This document shows positions 27,125-36,517 of a DNA stretch of 64,000 nucleotides, in pieces (the first letter of the stretch is position 1; each line of letters opens with the position of its first letter). This DNA comes from Winogradskyella costae (GTDB taxonomy: Bacteria > Bacteroidota > Bacteroidia > Flavobacteriales > Flavobacteriaceae): the NCBI RefSeq assembly GCF_013403865.1, contig NZ_JABFDK010000003.1:273851-337850 (forward strand). The letters are read 5' to 3'. The notes below the pieces were generated by a model. The model was given only the letters and a program-made list of their open reading frames with translations, searched no databases and was not told where the DNA came from. The position numbers and the translations under genes were made by a program.

Positions 27125-27152
27125 ATCAATCAATCAATCAATCAATCAATCA
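27125..27152 (+). repeat. (ATCA)7 tetranucleotide tract
   Basis: Seven perfect copies of ATCA lie between the two micro-ORFs and end 6 bases before the second ATG. Tetranucleotide tracts are prone to slipped-strand changes. Here the tract is in the leader, not the frame, so a change would alter spacing near the ribosome-binding region. Confidence 0.9.
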
Positions 27153-27158
27153 TTCAAT

Positions 27159-27230
27159 ATGAGAGTTTTATCAAAAATAGTGAATACATCTAATAGTTTA
27201 GATGAAGACCTAAACACCATCAAAGCTTAA
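27159..27230 (+). CDS. Micro-ORF 2, 23 residues
   Basis: ATG at 27159 opens a 23-codon frame starting MRVLSKIV and ending NTIKA, followed by TAA. It shares its ATGAGA..TTTA opening with micro-ORF 1. The terminator at 27261 follows within 30 bases. No family is recognised, and coding is only suggested by its position and tandem layout. Confidence 0.35.
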   Translation: MRVLSKIVNTSNSLDEDLNTIKA

Positions 27231-27260
27231 GTTTTAATTCATCCAATTTTATTTTAAAAA

Positions 27261-27297
27261 AAAAGTCAGTTTCCTTTTAAAGAAACTGACTTTTTTA
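27261..27297. terminator. Bidirectional terminator between micro-ORFs and the protease gene
   Basis: AAAAAGTCAGTTTC (27261-27274) and GAAACTGACTTTTT (27283-27296) form a 14-bp stem with an 8-base loop. A-rich and T-rich flanks serve both strands, ending the micro-ORF transcript and the convergent protease gene. Confidence 0.85.
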
Positions 27298-27313
27298 TGA
27301 AAAATTATCAACT

Positions 27314-29632
27314 TTATTTTTTAATAATCTTTTTGGTTATTGTATTTGTGCTCGTAGAAAGTTTTACAAAATATAATCCTGTCTCATACTGTGACATATT
27401 CATATTGTAGGTGCTATTAGGCTCTAAACTCCCTTCGCTAATTTTCTGTCCTAAGGTATTATAAATTTGATAATCTACGGTTTCATTAACATGCGTTAAT
27501 TCAATATTTAAATTATCTTTAACAGGATTAGGATATATGTTAATAACGGTTTCTAAAGTAAATTCATTAACACTTAATGGATTTTGCACATTAAATGTTA
27601 TAGATTCTTCTGAAGTAAATTCACTTCCAACAATTATCTCATTCCCATTTTCATCAGATAAGCTATAGTTACCCGAACCTGTAAAATTACTACAACAAAT
27701 ACCATCTCCGTAGGAATCAAATATTGTAAAAGTATAACACTCATTAAAATTTGGAATAGTTATAGTTTCTTGGTAAGATGTTGCAGCGCCATAAGTACCA
27801 CCAGATCTACTATCCACTACTGTACCAGAACTGTTCACTAGGCTCCATGAAGTTTCTTGACCGAAATTATCCGTTAAAAGGTCAAAAACAACAGTTGAGG
27901 TTGCAAAAGCTGGTGAAACATTAAAGTTGAGAGCAAAATCATTATTTGATGGATTTTCATCTGTAATTCCGTTAGGATTAGAAACATTTATACTAAATGA
28001 ATGACTTCCAGATCCTAAATTAGAGTATGTTGGTGTATCAATTACAATACTTCCACCAGCAAATAAATTTCCTGTCCAATTTAGTACAGTGCTTGTTTCA
28101 GAATCTAAAGAATAGGTTACAGTTGCAGAAGTCAGAGCTAAAACGCCTGAGTTTATTAGTGTGACTTGCGGTGTAAAATCTTCTCCACAAAGCTCTGCTG
28201 CATTACCAGCCCCGGCACTTGCTCTTGCATCAATATCATAAGTTTGTAAAGCAGGATATTGATCCAATACTTCAACACCAGAATTAGAAGGATCTAACCA
28301 ATCACTAAGACGTGTTGAAGACGTACTACCAAAATCCCAAGCGACACCAAATCGTCCATAAATATCAAAACCGCCGTTATCATTAGTGCCAGAACATGCT
28401 GCATTACCCCCAGAAAGCATACCTATTAAATGACCTGTTTCATTAAACAAACCAGATCCAGATGATCCACCTTCAGTTACACCTAATTCCCAATCATTAA
28501 TACGCCACATTTGCGCTGCAGAATTTCCATTAAATGTTGTTGTGGTTCTTACTGCACCTTCATCATTTCTAGAGACCTTCTGAATATCTCCACTTGGATG
28601 GTGAAATCCAAAACTTACAGCAGGTACTTGGGTTGTTGACCTATTCCATCCAGCCCAAACTAGATCATAATTGTTTTCAAAGAAACTTGTATCATTAATT
28701 TCCACTAACTCCATATCCGACTGCGAACTACTTGCTCTAAGCGTAGCACCACTAACCGTTTGGTTAAATGAGCCATTAGTGCTATTTGTAGTTGTACCAC
28801 AAGATGGATTTGGACTTCTCCAATTAAATCTAAAGGACCATGTGCCTTCGCCACCACCACAATGATTAGCTGTCATGATATATGGTGTTCCATCATTATT
28901 AGTATTATTGATTAAGGTCCCAGAACACCAGTCCGAACCATTTCTTAAAATTAATGCTCCTGAAGTTTTTATACTTTCTTTTACTGCATTTAAACCATAA
29001 GGGTCACTTGCAGGCGTAATATCGCAATCGACATCAAAATTACAGTTTCCAGAATCTCCCAATGATTTTTCATACGTTTGAGCTGTACGGTACCCATGAA
29101 CAACTGAGCCTACTATAATTTTAGCTTCCCCAACTACATTTGCAGGTTGATAATATTCTATATATGCAGAATTACCTTCAACTAACCACGTTCCCAAAAC
29201 TTCTTCAGTATTATTATTGTGGTGCGTAAAAGGTCTCAATAAGTCTGTTTTTTCTTTATTATAAACATAAAGTTTTGCTCCTTCTGGAATTTTAAAGACG
29301 TCAAACATAAAGTTTAATGAATAAGCTCCTCTAGAGGTATATGCCATTCTCCAAATACGGTCTCCGTTTTCTAATGTAGTCCACTCCCCTACATCATTAA
29401 AGTTATGATCAACATAGATATCATGTCCAAATCTCCATGGCTTAGATTTGTTTTGATCATTAATTAGATCTTCTTCTTGCAATTTTTTTAAATCGAAAGA
29501 AGGAAGTTTAAAAGCGGTCAAATCAGATAATGATTTTTGGCCCCAACTTGGTGGTTTAATGTCCTCTGGTATTTGCTGCGCAAAAGAAAATAAGCAAGCA
29601 AATAAGAATACGAATAGTAATTTTAGTCTCAT
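27314..29632 (-). CDS. Secreted lysyl-endopeptidase-like serine protease, T9SS type A
   Basis: The 772-residue protein has a signal peptide (cleavage near FSFAQ) and a propeptide-like N-terminal region of about 180 residues. A trypsin-fold domain of the Achromobacter protease I type follows. The catalytic triad is visible: His257 in MTANHCGG, Asp306 in SQSDMELVE and Ser391 in GGSSGSGLF. Family-like cysteines occur in CNFDVDC and DWCSGTL. CARDB-like and other beta domains follow, and a type A sorting domain (SVNEFTLETVINIYPNP ... KKIIKK) ends the protein. It should be exported by T9SS and released or anchored at the surface for protein degradation. Confidence 0.88.
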   Translation of the reverse strand: MRLKLLFVFLFACLFSFAQQIPEDIKPPSWGQKSLSDLTAFKLPSFDLKKLQEEDLINDQNKSKPWRFGHDIYVDHNFNDVGEWTTLENGDRIWRMAYTSRGAYSLNFMFDVFKIPEGAKLYVYNKEKTDLLRPFTHHNNNTEEVLGTWLVEGNSAYIEYYQPANVVGEAKIIVGSVVHGYRTAQTYEKSLGDSGNCNFDVDCDITPASDPYGLNAVKESIKTSGALILRNGSDWCSGTLINNTNNDGTPYIMTANHCGGGEGTWSFRFNWRSPNPSCGTTTNSTNGSFNQTVSGATLRASSSQSDMELVEINDTSFFENNYDLVWAGWNRSTTQVPAVSFGFHHPSGDIQKVSRNDEGAVRTTTTFNGNSAAQMWRINDWELGVTEGGSSGSGLFNETGHLIGMLSGGNAACSGTNDNGGFDIYGRFGVAWDFGSTSSTRLSDWLDPSNSGVEVLDQYPALQTYDIDARASAGAGNAAELCGEDFTPQVTLINSGVLALTSATVTYSLDSETSTVLNWTGNLFAGGSIVIDTPTYSNLGSGSHSFSINVSNPNGITDENPSNNDFALNFNVSPAFATSTVVFDLLTDNFGQETSWSLVNSSGTVVDSRSGGTYGAATSYQETITIPNFNECYTFTIFDSYGDGICCSNFTGSGNYSLSDENGNEIIVGSEFTSEESITFNVQNPLSVNEFTLETVINIYPNPVKDNLNIELTHVNETVDYQIYNTLGQKISEGSLEPNSTYNMNMSQYETGLYFVKLSTSTNTITKKIIKK

Positions 29633-29795
29633 AAATGTATTTTTTTAGAAGCATAAAAGTAAGTATTTAATACCTTTTTAAAACCTATTTCACTTGTTTG
29701 GTATAAAAATTAACATATTTCGAACGCAACCCTCACGATTAGAATGTTTGTTTTTGATTCAATTTCTAATTATTTTTAGAGAAATAAAACCAACC

Positions 29796-31088
29796 ATGCA
29801 TAAAACACCTATTCTCTATTTTAGTCTATTTTTTTTAGTTACGTCAAGTTGTAAATCTGAACATTCACAAGAAGATGATTTTGTTGCTAGAGCTAAAGCC
29901 ATACATAAACGTGTGATTACTTTAGATACACATTGTGATATCAATGTCAAAAACTTTACCGATTCACTTAATTATACTCAAGATTTAGACACACAAATTA
30001 CGCTTCCAAAAATGGAAAAAGGCGGATTAGATGTGGCTTGGTTTATTGTGTATACTGGGCAAGATTCATTAAATGATACTGGTTATATAAAAGCTTATGA
30101 TAATGCAATATCTAAATTTAAGGCTATTCATAAATTAGTTGAAGATATTGCTCCAAACGCCATAGAATTGGCGGTAACTTCTGAAGATGTAAGGCGTATA
30201 AACGCTAAAGGAAAGAAAATAGCCATGATAGGAATAGAAAACGGCTATCCTATTGGATTAGACATTAGCAATGTTGAAAAATTCTATAACCTTGGGGCAC
30301 GTTATATGTCATTATCTCACAATGGACATAGTCAACTTTGTGATAGTAATACTGGGGAAGCAGACGATGTTTGGCTTAATAATGGTTTAAGCGATTTAGG
30401 AAAACAAGTGGTTTCAGAAATGAACCGTTTGGGAATGATGATCGATGTGTCTCATCCTTCAAAAGAATCCATGAAACAAATGATAGAATTAAGTAAAGCT
30501 CCAATCATAGCTTCTCATTCATCTGCAAGAGCTTTATGTAACCACAGTAGAAATTTAGACGACGAACAACTAGGTTGGTTAAAAGAAAACGGTGGTGCGG
30601 TGCAAACCGTTGCTTTTACATCATACTTGAATACTGAAAAATATAATGCGCGTAATACAGCTATGGAACACATTCGAGATAAAATTATTGATTCTTTAGG
30701 GGTAACTTGGTACGACTGGGATGAATTTAGAAATTTGGATGATCAGGCTCAAATGGAATTTGTAGAGAATAGAAAAAAGATAATGGACATAACTAATAAA
30801 GAAATTGACCAAATAGAAGATTTTCCAGCAGCTGTAAATGTTGAAGATTTTGTAAACCACATCGATTATTTAGTTCAAAAAATTGGTATTAACCATGTCG
30901 GTATTAGTAGTGATTTTGATGGCGGAGGAGGCATCGAAGGTTGGTCTGATGCTTCAGAAACATTCAACGTAACCTTAGAACTAGTTAAACGTGGCTATAC
31001 AGAAAAACAGATAGAACAGCTATGGAGTGGAAATTTATTACGTGTTTTAGATGACGTTGAGGCTGTAGCGAAGAGCATTCAATCTTAA
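29796..31088 (+). CDS. Membrane dipeptidase-like lipoprotein, peptidase family M19
   Basis: The chosen start at 29796 gives MHKTPILYFSLFFLVTSSCK, a lipoprotein signal peptide with lipobox Cys19. An upstream in-frame extension to 29694 would put 34 unlikely residues before it. The 430-residue protein shows M19 zinc-site motifs: LDTHCD near the start, SLSHNGHSQLCDS, VSHPS, IIASHSSARAL and HVGISSDFDGGGG. M19 enzymes hydrolyse dipeptides, often those with a C-terminal D-residue. It is convergent with the E1 gene, with a shared terminator between them. Confidence 0.88.
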   Translation: MHKTPILYFSLFFLVTSSCKSEHSQEDDFVARAKAIHKRVITLDTHCDINVKNFTDSLNYTQDLDTQITLPKMEKGGLDVAWFIVYTGQDSLNDTGYIKAYDNAISKFKAIHKLVEDIAPNAIELAVTSEDVRRINAKGKKIAMIGIENGYPIGLDISNVEKFYNLGARYMSLSHNGHSQLCDSNTGEADDVWLNNGLSDLGKQVVSEMNRLGMMIDVSHPSKESMKQMIELSKAPIIASHSSARALCNHSRNLDDEQLGWLKENGGAVQTVAFTSYLNTEKYNARNTAMEHIRDKIIDSLGVTWYDWDEFRNLDDQAQMEFVENRKKIMDITNKEIDQIEDFPAAVNVEDFVNHIDYLVQKIGINHVGISSDFDGGGGIEGWSDASETFNVTLELVKRGYTEKQIEQLWSGNLLRVLDDVEAVAKSIQS

Positions 31089-31110
31089 TTTTGTTTCAAC
31101 AAAACCTACA

Positions 31111-31148
31111 AAAAAAGAAAAGCTAGCAATTTGCTGGCTCTTCTTTTT
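31111..31148. terminator. Bidirectional terminator
   Basis: AAGAAAAGCTAGCA (31115-31128) pairs with TGCTGGCTCTTCTT (31132-31145), including two G-U pairs, across a 3-base loop. A and T runs flank it on either side. It serves the convergent dipeptidase and E1 genes. Confidence 0.75.
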
Positions 31149-31176
31149 AATATATGATATTTCTTTATCCTTAATT

Positions 31177-33177
31177 CTAATAGTGTAATAACTCTAATAA
31201 AGCGCTCTCAAACTTCCGTTTAGCTAAATATTGATCTTCTAACTGACCAATAAACGGAATTGGAGTCTCCATGCTTGCTACACGTTTTACAGGTGCATCT
31301 AAATGTTCAAAGCACTCTTCCATTAGCAGAGCAGAAAGATCACTAGCAATGCCTCCAAATAGAGAATCTTCTTGTAAAATTATAGCACGCCCCGTCTTTT
31401 TAACCGAGTTTATAATAGCGTCCTTATCTAGGGGTTGTAAAGTTCTTAAATCAATTAAATCAGCTGAAATATCAGAGTTTTTATTTAAAGTTTCTAACGC
31501 CCAATGCACTCCAGCACCATAAGAAATAATTGTTACCGCTTTACCTTCTTTTAATACCGCAGCCTTTCCAAATGGAATGGTAAAATAATCAGAAGGAACA
31601 TCTTGACGAATACTTCTGTATAAAGCTTTATGCTCAAAGAATAACACTGGGTTAGGATCATTTATTGCTGTTGCCAACAACCCTTTAGCATCATAAGGAA
31701 ATGCTGGATATACCACTTTTAACCCAGGTGTTTTAGTAAACCACGCTTCGTTGGTTTGTGAATGAAACGGGCCTGCGGCTACACCACCACCACAAGGCAT
31801 TCTAACCACTACATCGGCTTCTTGTTCCCATCTATAATGCGATTTTGCCAAATAATTAACTACAGGATTAAAGCCAGAAGTTACAAAATCAGCGAATTGC
31901 ATTTCTACAACCGATTTAATTCCTGAGATGGATAACCCCATTGCCGTTTCAACAATTGCTGATTCACAAATAGGAGTATTTCTAACACGATCTTTTCCAA
32001 ATTCTTCTACAAAGCCTTCTGTAATTTTGAAAACACCTCCATATTCTGCAACATCTTGTCCCATAATAACAAGATCTTTATGCTTTCGCATGGACTGTTT
32101 TAAACTTTCTGAAATAGCATCTACAAAACGCAACTCTTTTGTTTCTTTACTATGTGTATATCCCTTATAATCAAAATGTTTGTAAACATCATTTAACTCA
32201 GTTGTTTCACTCGGAATTATATTGGGTTCAGCATAAGCCGACTCTAAAGCTGAATCTATTTCAGATTTAATGTCATTTATATAAGCTTCATCCATCTGCT
32301 GAGTAAGAATCTTTTTACTAAATAAAAAGCTCCTATAATTTTCTATAGGATCCTTTGCTTCCCATTGTTCCATCAATTCTTTTGGAACATATTTTGTTCC
32401 ACTAGCTTCTTCATGACCTCTTCGTCTGAAGGTTTTAAATTCTACTAAAATCGGACGTGGTCGTTTTCTAATGCTTTCTGCTAATTTTTGAACCTTAGTA
32501 TAGGTTTCAATCACATTATTACCGTCTAAAATAAATGATTCAATGCCATAACCTTTACCTCTATCTGCTAAATGTTTACAATTATATTGCTCATTAGTTG
32601 GTGTAGAAAGTCCGTAACCATTATTTTCAATACAAAAAATAACAGGTAATTGCCAAACGGAGGCAACGTTTAACGCTTCATGAAAATCACCTTCACTAGT
32701 CCCACCTTCGCCTGTAAAGACTGCTGTTAGATTGCCGTTTTTCTTCAGGAGGTTCCCTAAAGCGATTCCATCTGCAACCCCTAATTGGGGGCCTAGGTGA
32801 GATATCATACCTACAATATTAAACTCTTGAGTCCCAAAATGAAATGAGCGATCTCTACCTTTCGTAAATCCACTTGTTTTACCTTGCCATTGACAAAATA
32901 AACGATGAAGTGGGATCTTACGTGTTGTAAAAACACCAAGATTTCTATGCATAGGAAGAATATATTCGCTTGGTTTTAAAGCCATAGTTACACCTACTGA
33001 AATGGCCTCTTGTCCAATTCCAGAAAACCATTTTGATATTTTTCCTTGACGTAAAAGAATGAGCATTTTCTCTTCTATTAGTCGCGGCTTCAACATATTA
33101 TAATAAAGTTTCAATAACGTTTGATCGTTTAAACTTCGTTTATCGTAAGCGATGTTACTTTTGGTAATTGTTGGCAT
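31177..33177 (-). CDS. 2-oxo acid dehydrogenase E1, fused alpha and beta subunits
   Basis: The 666-residue protein joins an E1-alpha half (about 1-335) and an E1-beta half (about 345-666). The alpha half has the thiamine-pyrophosphate/Mg motif GEGGTSEGDFHEALN...NN and the phosphorylation-loop-like RRRGHEEASG. The beta half has MGQDVAEYGGVFK, RNTPICE, MQFADF and ITLEDSLFGG-like segments. The family includes branched-chain and pyruvate E1; the fusion is common in Bacteroidota and is often named branched-chain alpha-keto acid dehydrogenase E1. The E2 and E3 genes are not in the window. Substrate is not decided by sequence alone. Confidence 0.88.
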   Translation of the reverse strand: MPTITKSNIAYDKRSLNDQTLLKLYYNMLKPRLIEEKMLILLRQGKISKWFSGIGQEAISVGVTMALKPSEYILPMHRNLGVFTTRKIPLHRLFCQWQGKTSGFTKGRDRSFHFGTQEFNIVGMISHLGPQLGVADGIALGNLLKKNGNLTAVFTGEGGTSEGDFHEALNVASVWQLPVIFCIENNGYGLSTPTNEQYNCKHLADRGKGYGIESFILDGNNVIETYTKVQKLAESIRKRPRPILVEFKTFRRRGHEEASGTKYVPKELMEQWEAKDPIENYRSFLFSKKILTQQMDEAYINDIKSEIDSALESAYAEPNIIPSETTELNDVYKHFDYKGYTHSKETKELRFVDAISESLKQSMRKHKDLVIMGQDVAEYGGVFKITEGFVEEFGKDRVRNTPICESAIVETAMGLSISGIKSVVEMQFADFVTSGFNPVVNYLAKSHYRWEQEADVVVRMPCGGGVAAGPFHSQTNEAWFTKTPGLKVVYPAFPYDAKGLLATAINDPNPVLFFEHKALYRSIRQDVPSDYFTIPFGKAAVLKEGKAVTIISYGAGVHWALETLNKNSDISADLIDLRTLQPLDKDAIINSVKKTGRAIILQEDSLFGGIASDLSALLMEECFEHLDAPVKRVASMETPIPFIGQLEDQYLAKRKFESALLELLHY

Positions 33178-33199
33178 AAATGTTATTTATCTAATGATT

Positions 33200-33207
33200 C
33201 AAATGTA
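33200..33207 (-). promoter_or_regulatory. -7 element of the E1 gene
   Basis: Minus-strand TACATTTG matches the -7 consensus exactly, 22 bases before the E1 start at 33177. No good -33 element is seen. Confidence 0.5.
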
Positions 33208-33284
33208 AATAAAATTGCTTCAATAAACCATTAAACACTTCAAATTGTCAATAATTCCAACCCAATTTTTAGCACTATTATCGT

Positions 33285-33292
33285 TACATTTG
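33285..33292 (+). promoter_or_regulatory. -7 element of the oxygenase gene
   Basis: TACATTTG matches TANNTTTG exactly and lies 29 bases before the ATG at 33322. Upstream is T-rich (33266-33270) but has no clear TTTG. Confidence 0.55.
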
Positions 33293-33321
33293 TATATTGA
33301 CAAAAATTTAAATATAAATCC

Positions 33322-34272
33322 ATGGATAGAATACCTAGTGTAGATTTAAAAGATTTTATTTCTGAAGATCCTAAACGTAAACAGAAATTTATAAATGATA
33401 TAGGAAAAGCTTATGAAGACATTGGTTTCGTAGCTTTAAAAGGCCATTTTTTAGATGATACCTTAGTTGATAATCTATATGGTGAAGTCAAAAATTTTTT
33501 CGACTTACCTGTAGACGTTAAAGAGCGTTATGAAATCCCTGGTATTGGCGGTCAACGTGGCTATGTGTCTTTTGGTAAAGAAAGTGCTAAAGGTAAAAAA
33601 GAAGGTGATCTAAAAGAGTTTTGGCATTTTGGTCAATATGTTGAAGACGATGAAGAGCGTAGAAAAGAATATCCTGAAAATGTCGAAGTAAAAGAGCTAG
33701 ACGATTTTAATAACGTAGGAAAACAAACCTATCAAATGCTCGAAAAAACGGCAAAATATGTGTTGCGTGCTTTAGCGCTTTATTTAAATTTAGAAGAAAC
33801 CTATTTTGACAATTACATACACAACGGTAACTCTATATTAAGACCTATTCATTATCCTCCAATTACCCAAGAACCTAAAAATGCAGTAAGAGCTGCTGCT
33901 CATGGGGATATTAATTTGATCACTTTGTTAATGGGAGCTCAAGGTAGAGGTTTGCAAGTACAGCGCAATGACGGCGAATGGATTGATGCCATTGCAGAGC
34001 CAGACGAACTAATGATTAATGTTGGTGATATGTTATCGAGACACTCTAATAACAAGTTAAAATCCACAATTCACCGTGTAATAAACCCACCAAGAGAGCT
34101 TTGGGGAACATCGCGCTATTCGATGCCATTTTTTATGCACCCTGTAAGCGAAATGAAATTAGATGTTTTAGAAAGCTGTATCGATGCTGATAACCCTAAA
34201 CAGTTTGAGGATATTACGGCTGGCGAATTTTTAAATGAACGTTTAATTGAACTAGGCCTTATTAAAAAGTAG
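33322..34272 (+). CDS. Isopenicillin-N-synthase-family Fe(II)/2-oxoglutarate-type oxygenase
   Basis: The 316-residue protein has the N-terminal DIOX_N-type domain (IPSVDLKDF, YEDIGFVAL) and a C-terminal 2OG-Fe(II) oxygenase core. The iron ligands are His194 and Asp196 in AAHGDINL and His251 in TIHRVI. The 2OG or cosubstrate RxS motif is at Arg265 and Ser267 (RYSMPFF). The family spans antibiotic, hormone and primary-metabolism oxygenases, so the substrate is unknown. It is transcribed from its own promoter, divergently from the E1 gene. Confidence 0.85.
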   Translation: MDRIPSVDLKDFISEDPKRKQKFINDIGKAYEDIGFVALKGHFLDDTLVDNLYGEVKNFFDLPVDVKERYEIPGIGGQRGYVSFGKESAKGKKEGDLKEFWHFGQYVEDDEERRKEYPENVEVKELDDFNNVGKQTYQMLEKTAKYVLRALALYLNLEETYFDNYIHNGNSILRPIHYPPITQEPKNAVRAAAHGDINLITLLMGAQGRGLQVQRNDGEWIDAIAEPDELMINVGDMLSRHSNNKLKSTIHRVINPPRELWGTSRYSMPFFMHPVSEMKLDVLESCIDADNPKQFEDITAGEFLNERLIELGLIKK

Positions 34273-34308
34273 CTAGCAGTATGCAACCTTTAGTTTACAG
34301 ACAACTAT

Positions 34309-34336
34309 TGAGAACTGAACACTGAGAATTAAACAC
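34309..34336 (+). repeat. Two 14-bp direct repeats
   Basis: TGAGAACTGAACAC (34309-34322) and TGAGAATTAAACAC (34323-34336) are adjacent copies differing at two bases. They lie just before the SUI1 gene and resemble the degenerate short tandem repeats often found between genes in Flavobacteriaceae. Confidence 0.7.
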
Positions 34337-34343
34337 CAAATAA

Positions 34344-34673
34344 ATGGATTTACAAGATCAATTAAAAAATCTCTTCCCAGACCATGAACCAGAACTTACA
34401 AATAATGCTGATTCCGAAAAGAATAGCTTATGGCTTCAAGATGATCCTATAATTTGTAAGTATGAAAAGCGAAAAGGAAAACCGATTACGATTCTTGAAG
34501 GTTACACCGGAGCTACCGAAGATTTTAAGAAATTAGCTAAAGAACTAAAAACTAAACTTAGTGTTGGGGGAAGTTTTAAGGAGGATAGAATAATAATACA
34601 AGGAGATTATCGCGATAAAATAATGTCTATTTTAAAAGATAAAGGCTTTAATGTTAAACGTGTAGGAGGTTAA
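34344..34673 (+). CDS. SUI1/eIF1-family translation factor-like protein
   Basis: This 109-residue protein matches bacterial YciH/SUI1: KYEKRKGKPITILEGYTG, then KKLAKELKTKLSVGGSFKEDRIIIQGD, and the C-terminal KGFNVKRVGG. In E. coli YciH is linked to inhibition of aberrant initiation under stress. It is the first of a tight same-strand group: the next gene starts 5 bases on. No membrane segment is present. Confidence 0.9.
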   Translation: MDLQDQLKNLFPDHEPELTNNADSEKNSLWLQDDPIICKYEKRKGKPITILEGYTGATEDFKKLAKELKTKLSVGGSFKEDRIIIQGDYRDKIMSILKDKGFNVKRVGG

Positions 34674-34678
34674 AAAAT

Positions 34679-35620
34679 ATGACTAAAAATTGTTTACATA
34701 TTACAAATGGTAATAACCTCACGGATTATTTAAGAGAATTAGATTTTAAAGAAGACATTTTAACATGGCAAGAAATGCTTTGCGAAGGACCAACTATTCC
34801 TGCTATAAACTCGAGAGCTTTTTTAAAACTTCGGGCTGAATTTTTAAAAGAATATTATGAAATTGAAGTTAATACTAGAGAAATTCTTACAGAACTATCT
34901 AAATTAGATGACATAAATACATATACCGAAATAAACCTTTGGTTTGAATATGATTTATTCTGCCACATTAATTTAATTGGGGTTATTAATCTTTTACACC
35001 AAAAAGAAATTAATAAACCACTTTATTTAATTTGTAGTGGGCGCGTTGAAGGTGAGAAACGTCTAAAAGGTTTGAGTGAACTTAATCCAGATCAACTAAA
35101 ATCACATTATAAAGAAAAGATATTACTGACAAAAGAGGATATTGATATAGCCATCGCGCTATGGAGAACCTACTGTGGTAAAGATCATAATATTTTAAAA
35201 CCTTACATCGTTAAAAATTCAAGTTTTAAATATATGAGTAATTGTCTAAAAGCGCATTTAGAACGGTTTCCATATCGAAAAAGTGGTCTTAGTGTAATAG
35301 AAGCGAATATTTTAACAATAGTTAAAGATAATTTTATAAGGTCTAAAGATCATCTTTTAGGTTATAGCCTTAATTACCAAGGTTACTATGGGTTCGGAGA
35401 CATACAATTATTACGTATTATCGATAAATTAGATTTGTTTTTTAACGAAGATGACGAAGGTATAACGCTTAATAGAAAAGGACATAAAGCGCTATTAGGA
35501 CAAAACAACTTTGCTAAAGAGATAAACGATAATATGGTTTATGGAGGTGTAAATCGTTTAGGTTTTCAATTTAATGTAGAGCAAAATAAACTTATAAAAA
35601 CCATATTTGATGGCAATTAA
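34679..35620 (+). CDS. DUF1835 domain protein
   Basis: The 313-residue cytoplasmic protein has a DUF1835-type N-terminus (CLHITNGNNLTDYLR, ILTWQEMLCEGPT) and an INLWFEYDLFCHINLIGVINLL core. The C-terminal part resembles the usual partner segment of the family. No activity is known. It is translationally linked to its neighbours: 5 bases from the SUI1 gene upstream and an 11-base overlap with the nucleoside phosphorylase downstream. Confidence 0.85.
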   Translation: MTKNCLHITNGNNLTDYLRELDFKEDILTWQEMLCEGPTIPAINSRAFLKLRAEFLKEYYEIEVNTREILTELSKLDDINTYTEINLWFEYDLFCHINLIGVINLLHQKEINKPLYLICSGRVEGEKRLKGLSELNPDQLKSHYKEKILLTKEDIDIAIALWRTYCGKDHNILKPYIVKNSSFKYMSNCLKAHLERFPYRKSGLSVIEANILTIVKDNFIRSKDHLLGYSLNYQGYYGFGDIQLLRIIDKLDLFFNEDDEGITLNRKGHKALLGQNNFAKEINDNMVYGGVNRLGFQFNVEQNKLIKTIFDGN

Positions 35621-36482
35621 AGACTCAGAACTAATTTTAAATTCCGATGGTAGTGTTTACCATCTTAATTTAAAACCAGAAAATATTTCCGATACAATAA
35701 TCTTTGTAGGCGACCAAGATCGCGTAGAAAAAATCACTGCACATTTTGACAGCATAGAATTTAGTACGCAAAAACGTGAATTTAAAACGCAAACGGGATA
35801 TTATCAAGATAAGCGACTAACTGTTATCTCAACAGGCATAGGTCCAGACAACATTGATATTGTTTTAAATGAACTCGATGCTTTAGTTAATATTAATTTA
35901 GAAACAAGAGAATTAAAAGAAGAATTAACAAGTCTAAATATTATTAGAATTGGAACTTCTGGATCTTTACAGAATGATATTCCTGTAGACGCCTTTTTGA
36001 TTAGTACACACGCCTTAGACATTAATGGTATGCTACATTTTTATCAAATTGAAGGTATTAGTAACCCTGAAATAGAAGATGAATTTATTAAGCATACGGA
36101 TTGGGATAAAAATAAAGCAAGACCAATTATTATAAATAACAGTAAGTACCTAGAAAAATATTTTGAAGGTGATAAGATCTACAAAGGCATGACAGGAACT
36201 GCTGGTGGGTTTTATGGACCGCAAGGTCGTGTTTTACGTTTACCGCTGCAAGATGCCGACCTTAACACTAAATTAGATAACTTTAGCTACAAAGACTTTA
36301 GAATTACAAATTTTGAAATGGAAACATCGGTTATTTATGGCCTTTCAAAATTATTAGGACATGAAGCATTATCATTAAATGCCATTATTGCAAACAGAGC
36401 AAATGGAGATTTTAGTAAAGACCCTAAAAAAGTTGTAGATCGATTAATTATCTATGCTTTAGAGCGTATTGTTAATATTTAA
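35610..36482 (+). CDS. Nucleoside phosphorylase family protein
   Basis: ATG at 35610 is chosen over the in-frame TTG at 35607. The 290-residue protein resembles uridine phosphorylase-type PNP/UDP enzymes: FVGDQDRVEKITAHF, VISTGIGPDNIDIVLNEL, IRIGTSGSLQNDI, a central GMTGTAGGFYGPQG and FEMETSVIYGL, which holds the Glu of the nucleoside site. Such enzymes cleave nucleosides with phosphate for salvage. The exact base specificity is not readable. It lies in the SUI1-DUF1835 operon, with a solute-binding-type protein after it. Confidence 0.85.
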   Translation: MAIKDSELILNSDGSVYHLNLKPENISDTIIFVGDQDRVEKITAHFDSIEFSTQKREFKTQTGYYQDKRLTVISTGIGPDNIDIVLNELDALVNINLETRELKEELTSLNIIRIGTSGSLQNDIPVDAFLISTHALDINGMLHFYQIEGISNPEIEDEFIKHTDWDKNKARPIIINNSKYLEKYFEGDKIYKGMTGTAGGFYGPQGRVLRLPLQDADLNTKLDNFSYKDFRITNFEMETSVIYGLSKLLGHEALSLNAIIANRANGDFSKDPKKVVDRLIIYALERIVNI

Positions 36483-36517
36483 TTAACCCCTTTTTTTAGA
36501 AGGGACTCAGAATAAAA

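Noticed and set aside
27125..27152. CRISPR-like array
   Set aside because: It is a pure 4-base tandem repeat without spacers.
31271..31522. Plus-strand ORF opposite the E1 beta half
   Set aside because: It lies wholly antisense to a well-supported enzyme and has no recognisable protein features.
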